Origin: Mesodorylaimus sp. YZB2_4
Lineage: Eukaryota > Nematoda > Enoplea > Dorylaimida > Dorylaimidae
Assembly (NCBI GenBank): GCA_030248295.1
Contig: JASANH010001278.1
Span: forward strand, 613,501 to 677,500
Direction: 5' to 3'
DNA length: 64,000 nucleotides
The notes under the pieces were generated by a model. It had not been told where the DNA came from. It searched no databases and saw only the letters and a list, made by a program, of their open reading frames with translations. Below, piece by piece: positions 10,437 to 19,580 of this stretch. The translations under genes and the position numbers were made by a program. Every line of letters starts with the position of its first letter. The stretch's first letter is position 1.

Positions 10437-11700
10437 TAGTGGCAGGAGCAGCTCCTCCTTGGTGAGGAGCAGCTCGGAGCTGCTCATTTTGTTGCAGGAG
10501 CAGCTCCTCCTTGGTGGGGAGCAGCTCGGAGCTGCTTATTTTGTGGCAGGAGCAGTTCCTCCTTTGTGGGGAGCAGCTCGGAGCTGCCCATTTTGTTGCA
10601 GGAGCAGCTCCTCCTTGGTGAGGAGCAGCTCGGAGCTGCCCATTTTGTTGCAGGAGCAGCTCCTCCTTGGTGAGGAGCAGCTCGGGGCTGCCCATTTTGT
10701 TGCAGGAGCAGCTCCTCCTTGGTGAGGAGCAGCTCGGAGCTGCTCATTTTGTTGCAGGAGCAGCTCCTCCTTGGTGGGGAGCAGCTCGGAGCTGCTTATT
10801 TTGTGGCAGGAGCAGTTCCTCCTGGGGGGAGCAGCCGACCCCATTGCAGGAGCAGGTCCTCCTTGGTGGGGAGCAGCTCGGAGCTGCCCATTTTGTTGCA
10901 GGAGCAGCTCCTCCTTGGTGAGGAGCAGCTCGGAGCTGCCCATTTTGTTGCAGGAGCAGCTCCTCCTTGGTGAGGAGCAGCTCGGAGCTGCCCATTTTGT
11001 TGCAGGAGCAGCTCCTCCTTGGTGAGGAGCAGCTCGGAGCTGCTCATTTTGTGGCAGGAGCAGCTCCTCCTTGGTGGGGAGCAGCTCGGAGCTGCTCATT
11101 TAGTGACAAGAGCAGCTCCTCCTTGGTGAGGAGCAGCTCGGAGCTGCCCATTTTGTTGCAGGAGCAGCTCCTCCTTGGTGAGGAGCAGCTCGGAGCTGCC
11201 CATTTTGTTGCAGGAGCAGCTCCTCCTTGGTGAGGAGCAGCTCGGAGCTGCTCATTTTGTTGCAGGAGCAGCTCCTCCTTGGTGGGGAGCAGCTCGGAGC
11301 TGCTCGTTTTGTGGCAGGAGCAGCTCCTCCTTGGTGAGGAGCAGCTCGGAGCTGCCCATTTTGTTGCAGGAGCAGCTCCTCCTTGGTGAGGAGCAGCTCG
11401 GAGCTGCCCATTTTGTTGCAGGAGCAGCTCCTCCTTGGTGAGGAGCAGCTCGGAGCTGCTCATTTTGTTGCAGGAGCAGCTCCTCCTTGGTGAGGAGCAG
11501 CTCGGAGCTGCTCATTTTGTGGCAGGAGCAGCTCCTCCTTGGTGGGGAGCAGCTCGGAGCTGCTCATTTAGTGACAAGAGCAGCTCCTTCTTTATGGGAA
11601 GCAGCTCGGAGCTGCTCATTTTGTTGCAGGAGCAGTTCCTCCTTGGTGGAGAGCTGCTCAGAGGTGCTCATTTCTTGGCAAGAGCAGGTCCTCCTTGGTG
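10437..11700. repeat. 52-bp palindromic tandem repeats, left arm
   Basis: The unit begins GGAGCAGCTCGGAGCTGCTC and continues ATTTTGTTGCAGGAGCAGCT then CCTCCTTGGTGA. Each unit contains two perfect palindromes: GAGCAGCTC-G-GAGCTGCTC and GGAGCAGCTCC. About 24 units are seen, with small variants (GTTGCA/GTGGCA; GTGAGG/GTGGGG). One unit near 10820-10850 is broken. The outermost inner units near 11640-11700 are degenerate. Open frames through these repeats are by-products of the repeat. Confidence 0.95.
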
Positions 11701-11904
11701 GGAACTGTTTGGATCTGCTCATTTTATGGCAGAGCAGCACTTTGGTAGCAGGAGTAGCTCCTACTTTGTGGGGACCTTTCCATTTTATCAGGTGAGCGGC
11801 AAATGTGAGAGCATACACCATGCCAGTTTCCTACAAATCCAGTCAGGGCGTTCACTTTGTACCTTAGGGGGCTTTACTTCATGGTCCATGTTGCACTTAT
11901 AAGC

Positions 11905-12230
11905 CTACAACCCCGCTCATGTTAGCGGGGTAGCTGCTCATGTTAGCGGGGGAGCTGCTCATGTTAGCGGGGGAGCTGCTCATGTTAGCGGGGAGCTGCT
12001 CATGTTAGCGGGGAAGCTGCTCATGTTAGCGGGGGAGCTGCTCATGTTAGCGGGGGAGCTGCTCATGTTAGCGGGGAGCAGCTCATGTTAGCGGGGGAGC
12101 TGCTCATGTTAGCGGGGGGAGCAGCTCATGTTAGCGGGGGGAGCTGCTCATGTTAGCGGGGAGCAGCTCATGTTAGCGGGGGAGCTGCTCATGTTAGCGG
12201 GGGGAGCAGCTCATGTTAGCGGTGGAGCAA
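11905..12230. repeat. 21-bp tandem repeats, left arm
   Basis: GCTGCTCATGTTAGCGGGGGA-type units, about 15 copies, with G-run length varying from four to six and occasional inversion of the GCAGCT/AGCTGC core. They form the inner boundary of the arm next to the gene. Confidence 0.9.
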
Positions 12231-12356
12231 TCACTGCCCTGATGCTTCCTTATATTCTTCCTCATATGAATGTGAAGAGAGGGCTAACTGCCAAGTGACG
12301 ATAAAAGGCAACAGTTTTGTTGCATCTGCCAGTTTCATATTTTTTCGAGTTGGCGA

Positions 12357-12998
12357 ATGGTTCGGTTTGGATTACTCTCGAAAATGGTCAACGATAACGG
12401 TAGCTCGTCTGGCGAAAATGGCGACGATGAATGCACAAAATGTGACAAGACATTTTGTTCGAAATATTCATTGAGGCGTCACATGAAATCTGTTCATGGA
12501 AAGCGAGCGCGGACCAGTACTGTTGATGGTAGCAAGGATGGTGATAGCGAAGAAGCGGATGGCGGCGGAGACAATGACGATGACGATGAAATAGAACCAT
12601 CCAATAAAATTTGGCGGACATTCTTGAAACGGATCTTGCGTAATTGGAGGGAAGATGATGATTTTCAAATGCCAGAAACGGAAGATGATTTTCTAAACCT
12701 CAAAGATCAAGTCCGAGAGGAGTTGTACAGTCAAACGGTCAAACTTTTGAACGACTACAATGCACTGGTCGATTCCCCAATATATAAAAAGATTCGAGTC
12801 ACTGAAGATCGCCTACTACAATTGATGGATGACGAAGATAGTGATGATCAGCAAGAAGCCTTCCAAACGGCCTTCGATCAGAGGAAAACATTGCTATTGA
12901 ATTTTTTGAATGACAACCTAGATGTAGTTGAAAATTATGCGGAAACATCAGACAGTGGAGAGGAAGATGGAGAAGAAGAAGAAGAGGACAGTGATTAA
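12357..12998 (+). CDS. Acidic C2H2 zinc-finger protein carried by the foldback element
   Basis: A 213-residue intronless protein in the unique centre of the element. One C2H2 finger lies near residues 26-47 (CTKCDKTFC, then LRRHMKSVH; C-x2-C-x12-H-x4-H). A basic patch KRAR follows, then an Asp/Glu-rich linker, a central part without recognised domain (RTFLKRILRNW to RLLQLMDDE) that looks helical, and a very acidic tail ending EEDGEEEEEDSD. The ATG at 12357 follows a possible TATA-like GATAAAAG about 55 bases upstream; a second ATG at 12384 also precedes the finger. A polyadenylation signal lies at 13083. No transposase motif (DDE, RNase H) is seen. It could bind the element's own repeats or be a captured host gene; both are inference. 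The intact frame suggests selection or recent origin. Confidence 0.8.
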   Translation: MVRFGLLSKMVNDNGSSSGENGDDECTKCDKTFCSKYSLRRHMKSVHGKRARTSTVDGSKDGDSEEADGGGDNDDDDEIEPSNKIWRTFLKRILRNWREDDDFQMPETEDDFLNLKDQVREELYSQTVKLLNDYNALVDSPIYKKIRVTEDRLLQLMDDEDSDDQQEAFQTAFDQRKTLLLNFLNDNLDVVENYAETSDSGEEDGEEEEEDSD

Positions 12999-13082
12999 TC
13001 CACCCAACTGATTTTATAAAACTACTGTGCACAAACATTAATACCTTGATATTCAATCATGATCAATATTTATGTTTCTTTT

Positions 13083-13088
13083 AATAAA
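13083..13088 (+). terminator. Polyadenylation signal AATAAA of the element's gene
   Basis: AATAAA 85 bases after the stop codon at 12998 and just before the right-arm repeats. Confidence 0.5.
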
Positions 13089-13097
13089 TAGCTACTC

Positions 13098-13305
13098 ACC
13101 TGCTAACATGAGCAGCTCCCCCGCTAACATGAGCAGCTCCCCCGCTAACATGAGCAGCTCCCCCGCTACCATGAGCTGCTCCCCCGCTAACATGAGCAGC
13201 TCCCCCGCTAACATGAGCAGCTCCCCCGCTAACATGAGCAGCTCCCCGCTAACATGAGCAGCTCCCCCGCTAACATGAGCAGCTACCCCGCTAACATGAG
13301 CGGGG
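13098..13305. repeat. 21-bp tandem repeats, right arm
   Basis: TAACATGAGCAGCTCCCCCGC units, about 10 copies, inverted relative to 11905-12230. They begin 9 bases after the AATAAA of the central gene, so the transcript probably ends at the edge of the arm. Confidence 0.9.
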
Positions 13306-13529
13306 TTGTAGGCTTATAAGTGCAACATGGACCATGAAGTAAAGCCCCCTAAGGTACAAAGTGAACGCCCTGACTGGATTTGTAGGAAACTGGCATGGTG
13401 TATGCTCTCACATTTGCCGCTCACCTGATAAAATGGAAAGGTCCCCACAAAGTAGGAGCTACTCCTGCTACCAAAGTGCTGCTCTGCCATAAAATGAGCA
13501 GATCCAAACAGTTCCCACCAAGGAGGACC

Positions 13530-14125
13530 TGCTCTTGCCAAGAAATGAGCACCTCTGAGCAGCTCTCCACCAAGGAGGAACTGCTCCTGCAACAAAATGA
13601 GCAGCTCCGAGCTGCTTCCCACCAAGAAGGAGCTGCTCTTGTCACTAAATGAGCAGCTCCGAGCTGCTCCCCACCAAGGAGGAGCTGCTCCTGCCACAAA
13701 ATGAGCAGCTCCGAGCTGCTCCCCACCAAGGAGGAGCTGCTCCTGCAACAAAATGAGCAGCTCCGAGCTGCTCCTCACCAAGGAGGAGCTGCTCCTGCAA
13801 CAAAATGAGCAGCTCCGAGCTGCTCCTCACCAAGGAGGAGCTGCTCCTGCCACAAAACGAGCAGCTCCGAGCTGCTCCCCACCAAGGAGGAGCTGCTCCT
13901 GCCACAAAATGAGCAGCTCCGAGCTGCTCCCCACCAAGGAGGAACTGCTCCTGCCACAAAATGAGCAGCTCCGAGCTGCTCCCCACCAAGGAGGAGCTGC
14001 TCCTGCCACAAAATGAGCAGCTCCGAGCTGCTCCCCACCAAGGAGGAGCTGCTCCTGCAACAAAATGAGCAGCTCCGAGCTGCTCCTCACCAAGGAGGAG
14101 CTGCTCCTGCCACTAAACGAGCAGC
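13530..14125. repeat. 52-bp palindromic tandem repeats, right arm
   Basis: About 12 units of the same 52-bp repeat in reverse orientation to the left-arm array, with the degenerate end towards the centre of the element, mirroring the left arm. Confidence 0.95.
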
Positions 14126-14221
14126 TCTGAATGCTCCGCTGTAGGTTTCGATGACATGTATGTCTGCGCGTTCAAATAATCCATTGTCTTCACTGTGCAC
14201 ACTCGACCCTCTCTCTAAACT

Positions 14222-14292
14222 GCCCCCGTGGCGCAACTGGTAGAACTTTCGGCTTCCAATCGGGCGAGATGGGTTCGAATCTTGCCGGGCGC
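14222..14292 (+). other. tRNA-like sequence in right arm (pol III A and B boxes)
   Basis: GTGGCGCAACTGGTAGA (A box) and GGGTTCGAATCTT (B box). The ends GCCCCCG and CGGGCGC pair at six of seven positions. A stem TTCGG/TCGGG (with wobbles) closes a loop CTTCCAA, which would give anticodon TCC. T runs follow within 15 bases. The D and T stems are poor, so a tRNA-derived pol III promoter is more likely than a functional tRNA. Confidence 0.5.
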
Positions 14293-14384
14293 TAAACTTT
14301 TCACTTTTCCAGAAATACTGATTATGGATCATCGCTATTGTGATATGATAAGACGATTGGAGCTTGACTTGCTGACTAGTCGAT

Positions 14385-14600
14385 GATATGGTTCAGCTAA
14401 TGACTAGATAGTGATAAGGTTCAGCTAATGACTAGATAGTGATAAGGTTCAGCTAATGACTAGATAGTGATAAGGTTCAGCTAATGACTAGATAGTGATA
14501 AGGTTCAGCTAATGACTAGATAGTGATAAGGTTCAGCTAATGACTAGATAGTGATAAGGTTCAGCTAATGACTAGATAGTGATAAGGTTCAGCTAATGAC
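14385..14600. repeat. 28-bp tandem repeats, right arm (about 8 copies)
   Basis: The 28-bp unit starts GGTTCAGCTAATGACTAGAT and ends AGTGATAA. It is repeated with almost no variation. Confidence 0.9.
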
Positions 14601-14796
14601 TGATAAGGGGGCTCACAGTGATAAGAAGGGTCTCAAAGGACTGACGATTATTAGGGTGGTAAGCTAATTAAGGCCCTGCGGGGCTTGGGCTTTCAGCTAG
14701 TGGTCAGTGGCTTAGGGGTGATAATAAGCTGGTATGATAAGCTGGGGGGCTTCGCCCGCAGCTAGCTGCAGGAGCACGACGCACACATATACTACT

Positions 14797-14802
14797 ACTT
14801 GA
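14797..14802. other. Target-site duplication, right (ACTTGA)
   Basis: Exact repeat of 9889-9894, directly after the terminal ATACTACT of the element. Confidence 0.8.
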
Positions 14803-16309
14803 ACCTGCTCCGAGAGAAGATTTAGGGGCCATCCATCAATTAAACGTCACCAAAAAAATTTCTCGAATTCCCTGCCCCCGGCGAGGCCAAAATCAAAGCA
14901 TTATTTCAGAGGTGATCTTCAGGCAACTACAATCTATTGCGTAAGCGTGAGCGTGATTATTTCAGAGGCACTAGCAACACAAAATCATTGAGCGAATGGT
15001 CGCTCTTGTAAACTGACCCTAGAAAAATTTTCTGATCCTAACCTATGGTGCATTTGAGTGCGCATATCTGGTTGATTTTCAGCCTCTTCAGGAAGCTACC
15101 CACACGTAACGTTTCACGGAACAGTCAAGTGTGAGCCAGACCAGAGAAGAGGAGTTAATGGGATCGGAAGCTAGTTGGTATGCAACAGGAGCAACTCACA
15201 ACCATCTAGGACATGTCCTAAATTTAGGACGGCAATCTCAGTTTGATGCAGTCTTATTGTTAGGCACCATTTTTTGCAATTTTTGTGGCAATTTTCAAGT
15301 TTATAACTGGCACTGTTTTGCTTTGTGCAAACGGTCTGCTAATTGTCGATCCATTAAAACATTGCCAATAACGCGAATGAAATAACCATAGTTTGAGTAT
15401 TCATAACGGCAGCAGCTTGTACAGTCTTTGCGTTGTTCACCAGGAATTAAGCTTAATGAATGACAAAAAACTTTGGCATAGAACATTCTATAGTATTTTT
15501 GTGATAGACACGCACGGAGAATATCGTGGAAAGACAGGCACGATAAAAAAATATTTTCTCAAAAGTTGCATCGACGGACGAGAAAGGATGTCTTAGCGGG
15601 AAACTCACATAAAACAATGACAAAATCGAAAATCTGCCCCGAGTGCTGCCTCTCCTATTCTGATGAATCACCATTTCAAAAATTTTCCATCAGAGAATGT
15701 ATACTTTTTTCACGAAATCATGACTAATGCATTTAAAAAAACCAAGAAAAATGAACAAATACATGTCTGTTTTTTTCCGCATGCAACACGCAACATTTTA
15801 TCCTTTGTGCCTACGAAACGCAATATCAAATTCTTTTAAAAACTGGGAGAAACGATCACAAAAACTGTTCGCCTTTGATGCGATCGACGAACAACGACGG
15901 GAGTCATTTACCAGTAAACTTAAAAAAAAATAACAGAAATAATGCCCTAATGATGCTTATCCGTTTTATTTTGTCGACTATTGAAAAAAAGGCCATTTGT
16001 CATCAAACGTTTGCTATCCAAGAAGTCAAACCTGAGCCAGGTTTTCAACACATTCAAAGGAAAATCAAGGTCAGTGTTGTACGAGTGGGCAGTCTGCCGG
16101 TCATCAACATCTCTTTACGCCACACAGCCTTAAAATCTCGAACCAAGTTGGGCTTTGCGCAAAAAAATTCTAGTCAGGTCTCTTTCGGCTATTATCTTAA
16201 GCCCCAAAAAGCCCAATTTTACAATACAACCAGTTTATCCAATCCAGCAAAGAAACTACCCCAACTTTTGTGCCAAATTCAACAACTCAACTATGCAGTG
16301 AATCTTTAT
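14803..16309. other. Intergenic; no gene supported before the receptor pseudogene
   Basis: Short frames only. The plus frame open from 15875 runs into the receptor pseudogene, but its first 140 codons show no membrane segment or motif. Confidence 0.5.
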
Positions 16310-17290
16310 TTCGAGACGGGGGTGCACTACTGGGTGTTCTTCGTAGTTGTGCTGCTCTCCCTCTTCAGCTGTATGCCAGCCCTTTTCGTCTTATCTGAAG
16401 GCAGATTAAACGACGTCGGGTGTTTAGTGCATAAGGCCATCAACTTGGCCGAACTGGTTCACACTGGTTTCATGATCTTGAATCTTGGGGCCCGTTATAT
16501 GGCCGATTCGGCCAATAGCTACTTGTTCTGGAGCTATTAAGTGGCGCATTTCTACGAAAAGCAGGAACAGTGTTGGCCATTTTAGGTTGACTGCCTTGTT
16601 CTTTGGGCTTATCTGCAAACAAGCGTCTTCTTAAATTTCCAATCGGCAGTTCACCAAGTCAGGCGCCCTAAACTTGCATGCACCGTTCTGTGCGCCTTGG
16701 CCATTTTCTCGACTATAATCTATCTTCCAGCGGCCTTCACCTACAGTGTCTCCTACAAGGCCTGGTTGGGGGCGTACGTCTTCAGCACGACGTGGGTTGG
16801 ATCGACTGAAATTGTCCAATTGTTTTTTAAAGTTGTTAGTCTCGCAATTTTCCTGGAAGCAGCCCTTGTGCTAATGTTTTCAGCGGTTGCCGTGCATGGA
16901 TATCTGAAAGTGAGATGGAGGCTGCGCAGATTCTTGGTGCCTGGGAGCGGGGCTCCAAAACGAGCTCGGGTAGCGGCTCGGCGTGACATTCGCACCATCA
17001 AGCAAATCATTATGCTTCAGTTTTCAGAGTAGATCCCGCTTTTCATCAACTACTCGCTCCTGGCTGCCCTGAGATTGATTCAAGTCGAGAAGAATGCTGG
17101 TCGGCTGGTTCAACTGGCATACAATGAGGCAACTGACTATCTTCACTGGGCCAAGGTCTAATTGAGGCTGTCCGCCGCCCATAATTTCTTCTTCTTGCTT
17201 TTTCATGTCACACATTTTTACAGATATGTCGCCTTTTCTAAGGAATTCAGAAAGACTATAATTAAGAAAATTAGAGCTTGGATGCGCTGA
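16310..17290 (+). pseudogene. Serpentine (7TM) receptor pseudogene
   Basis: One reading frame from about 16310 to the TGA at 17288 encodes a rhodopsin-type receptor layout: TM1 (VHYWVFFVVVLLSLFSCMPA), TM2 with ILNLGARYMAD, TM3, TM4 (AIFSTIIYLPAAFTYSV), TM5 (FLEAALVLMFSAVAVHGYL), a basic loop RRFLVPGSGAPKRARVAARR, TM6, and TM7 ending FFLLFHVTHFYRYVAFSKEF. The frame is broken only by four nonsense codons: TAA 16538, TAG 16583, TAG 17030 and TAA 17159. No frameshift is needed. No GT-AG intron removes the first stop. The start is unclear, as the frame is open back to 15875. It is a recently silenced receptor gene of nematode type; the subfamily is not assigned. Confidence 0.7.
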
Positions 17291-18593
17291 GAGCCATATG
17301 CCGTTCTGTATGCTACTGTTCAGCAATTCGGTTGGTTACTCATTGTAAAGTGATGCTCTCTGCTAAAAAGCAGTAAAAAGTTTTTCAAATGCTCATGTAA
17401 TAATTCTCTGATTCTTTATGTTTTATTTTTAGTGGACCTAACAGCTGACAGTGAGTGATTTTAAGAAAGCTTTTTAAACCTATTAATGCGCTGAGCTTTT
17501 CGCAGCACTGATTGTAGCAAAATTAAACACTAAGAGTCCGCAACATTTTGAACTGAGATGACTTTTTTGTGTTTATTATATACATTGTGTAACATGTTTG
17601 GTGAATGGGATGGCAACATTAAATAAAATGTGGCCTGTTTTCCTGGGGAATATACACGCCCGCACCGTTGCCGTATATGCCGCGTGTTATAGCGACATCT
17701 CCAAAGGAACAGGAAGACCAATAAATTACTCAAATACGACATTATTTATATTTTAATTTTCGACGTTTCGTCTTATCTTTAGATACCATCAGGAACTGAT
17801 AAAAACACATCGTAAGGCGAGCAACGCATTTTTTTCGTTGATTCCACCAGTTCGTGCGACGACGGCCATCACGTGTTGACATTCTTGTTCTCTGCCAGTG
17901 CAATCGATGGAGCACATGAAAAATTCGACTGGCCAGCCCTCAGTCGAGTCTCTCTTGGAAAAGCAACTAGAAAAGTGGCATTGTTTTATTGCAGACCTTG
18001 TACCCCTTTTTTCCCACCTCCTGTAATACGTCTGCGTCCGTCTGCAAAGAAGCTTTTGCACCACGCCAAAACCAAGGGCAGCTTACCAAGTCTTCCGACA
18101 TGCTGCATGGATGAAACATCACCCTGACGGGCGACGCTGTTAGCTGCAGACCGCGCAAATCTTCATTTTCATAGTCGAACCTCTTGGCAAAGCTCTTGGC
18201 AGTGCTTTATTTCGAGATGGTGTCTTCGATTGCTTCTTCCGTGCAGCTGTGCAGGACGAACTGTACACAGGGATATAAATAGGCACAGGCAGCGCATGCA
18301 TAAATCTACAAGAGATCAAAATGCAGGATCCATGTCAGCCATTCAATTGGGAGTTTCCATGCTGTTTATCTTGCTGGCTAAAATTCATCAAAAAGCACGC
18401 TCTTCTTGATCCCGAATCGTGGTTGACGCAAGTGATCAATCATTTTATCAACGCGCTTGTTTATCGAAGTAGATTTGTGTGATCGTTGCGGCAACGGATA
18501 TCCTTTGCGTGCGGCGGCGCGCAATGCTGATTCGTATATCTATGATAAACCACTCTGCTGACGGAAAAATCAGAAAGCTTTAAGCGCGCCTAC
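17291..18593. other. Intergenic with dispersed repeat R1
   Basis: No gene supported. Repeat R1 copy 2 occupies about 17990-18200. The rest shows only short frames. Confidence 0.5.
17990..18200 (+). repeat. Dispersed repeat R1, copy 2
   Basis: Contains CACCACGCCAAAACCAAGGG and GATGAAACATCACCCTGACG in the same order as copy 1 (5635) and, for the first block, copy 3 (22040). Confidence 0.6.
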
Positions 18594-19008
18594 CTGAACG
18601 CCATTGGTCGCTTTTATATTAAAGGTTCGTTTGCCGCTCGTACTTCGTTCTCGATCGCCCGCTGCATAGATAGCGAATGGAGATCGACTTCTTCGACCAC
18701 GTTTATGTCGCGGTGCAGCATCGATAAATCCAAGGTGCGATTTTTCCGCACTTCGAGTTCGACGATGCTCTCTTGGTCGTGGCGAATCCTCAAACTCAAC
18801 CCGCACTGCACGTTCTGATGTTTGAGTTGCTTGGGACTGAGAGCGAGTGGCTGGCTTCAGAGGCGGTTCTGTAGTTTGCGTCATGCGGTCGATTGGAGTT
18901 TCATCCATTTCATCGCTGCCAAGGCCACTGCTTGGTGTTGTGTCCTCTGCCCGCGGGGTTGGGCTTGGTGTGGGGCGCAGGTCCAGAGTGGGAATGTAGG
19001 GAGGTGGT
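18594..19008 (-). CDS. Isolated internal exon, Pro/Ser/Thr/Arg-rich protein
   Basis: A 415-nt open segment on the minus strand lies between a strong acceptor (TTTTTTTCAG at 19018-19009) and a CAG|GTAGG donor at 18593. It encodes a proline-rich start (PPPYIPTLDLRPTPSPTP), MDETPIDRMTQTTEPPLKP, an Arg/Ser-rich middle (RPREHRRTRSAEKS, KRGRRSRSPFAIYA) and ends IKATNGVQ. The composition suits a disordered linker or cytoplasmic tail. Entry phase is 2, so it is not a first exon. No partner exon was found: SINE-B lies on the upstream side and repeat R1 downstream, so the rest may be far away or lost. The family is not recognised. Confidence 0.45.
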
Positions 19009-19099
19009 CTGAAAAAAACGACTGGGAAGATAAACTATCTGCTGTATAAGTGGATAATCAAAAAGCGCTTTTTAATAGAGGGTGTCAGATTATTCTGAC

Positions 19100-19580
19100 C
19101 TAAGAGCCGCGGTGGCTCAGTTGGTCAAGGGCGTTGGTCCTGCATTAGGTGGGCCAGCAACCCTGACCAGGAGGCCGCAGTTCTGCTCTGGCAGAGGATG
19201 GCAGTTTAGTACGCCGGTTCTGAGAGTGGGAACTGGCCTTCGACGGCAATTTAGTGAGTCTGTCGCTGGCCTGGCACACCCTGCTCATGGCGACTGAGGT
19301 GCCGTCAAGTGGCAGACGCCAAACGAATAGAGAATCAGGAAACTGGTTCTCGAACACCAGTGGGAAGGTCCCGTCCCTTCCTTCTCACCAATATCATCCT
19401 GGGTGGCTGGTGCTGGCACAGAATGCCCTCATTTGGAGGTGCTTCTAGTGCAAACACACAGAGGGAAGCTGCCGTGACAGATGGTTACCTCACGGCCTCG
19501 CTTATCATATCATGACTGCTGGCCGACTATAGGCATAACGGGCTGGAAGTCCTGAGGGGAGCTACGATGGCATGGGACAC
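19100..19580 (+). mobile_element. tRNA-derived SINE, family B, copy 1
   Basis: The head GCCGCGGTGGCTCAGTTGGT is an A box; a degenerate B box follows. The body includes CTTCGACGGCAATTTAGTGA, TCAGGAAACTGGTTCTCGAA and the 3' core GGAGGTGCTTCTAGTGCAAA ... GAAGTCCTGAGGGGAG. The whole length aligns with 61855-62312 in reverse. The head differs from family A, but the 3' core is shared. Confidence 0.75.

Larger units (their letters stand above)
9895..12230 (+). repeat. Left inverted arm of the foldback element
   Basis: Reverse complement matches 13098-14796 throughout, including the unique block 11785-11930 (partner about 13300-13440) and the tip 9895-10080 (partner about 14600-14796). The arm is longer than its partner because it carries about 24 rather than about 12 of the 52-bp units and more 21-bp units, but only about three 28-bp units against eight on the right. 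Confidence 0.9.
9895..14796. mobile_element. Foldback-type DNA transposon with long inverted termini and a passenger zinc-finger gene
   Basis: A 4902-bp element. Both ends read AGTAGTATATGTGTGCG inward and are flanked by the 6-bp duplication ACTTGA. The left arm runs to about 12230 (2.3 kb) and the right arm starts at about 13098 (1.7 kb); the arms are nearly identical apart from tandem-repeat copy number. Each arm holds, from the tip inward, a unique tip, 28-bp repeats, a tRNA-like sequence, 52-bp repeats, a 130-bp unique block and 21-bp repeats. The central 870 bp carries one gene (12357-12998). No transposase, integrase or polymerase is present, so the element is non-autonomous. A 6-bp duplication and AG termini recall Maverick/Polinton elements, while long repeat-built arms recall Drosophila Foldback or Galileo; the superfamily is unresolved. 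Related tips occur at 39658 and 55848. Confidence 0.9.
13098..14796 (-). repeat. Right inverted arm of the foldback element
   Basis: Inverted partner of 9895-12230. The near identity of unique parts indicates either recent insertion or continuing gene conversion between arms. Repeat numbers differ between arms in opposite directions for different repeat classes. Confidence 0.9.

Noticed and set aside
12357..12998. The element's protein as a transposase
   Set aside because: No DDE/DDD, RNase H, HUH or tyrosine recombinase motif is visible, and it is too short and acidic.
10408..14093. Many open frames of 80-190 codons on both strands rich in ELLLTKEELLLQQN or SSSELLILLQEQ
   Set aside because: They are translations of the 52-bp repeat; three units equal 156 bases, so all frames stay open. 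No start context, unique domain or codon bias supports proteins.
18570..18908. Stand-alone 112-codon gene starting MDETPIDRM
   Set aside because: The frame stays open upstream to a strong acceptor and a donor precedes its stop, so an internal exon is more likely.
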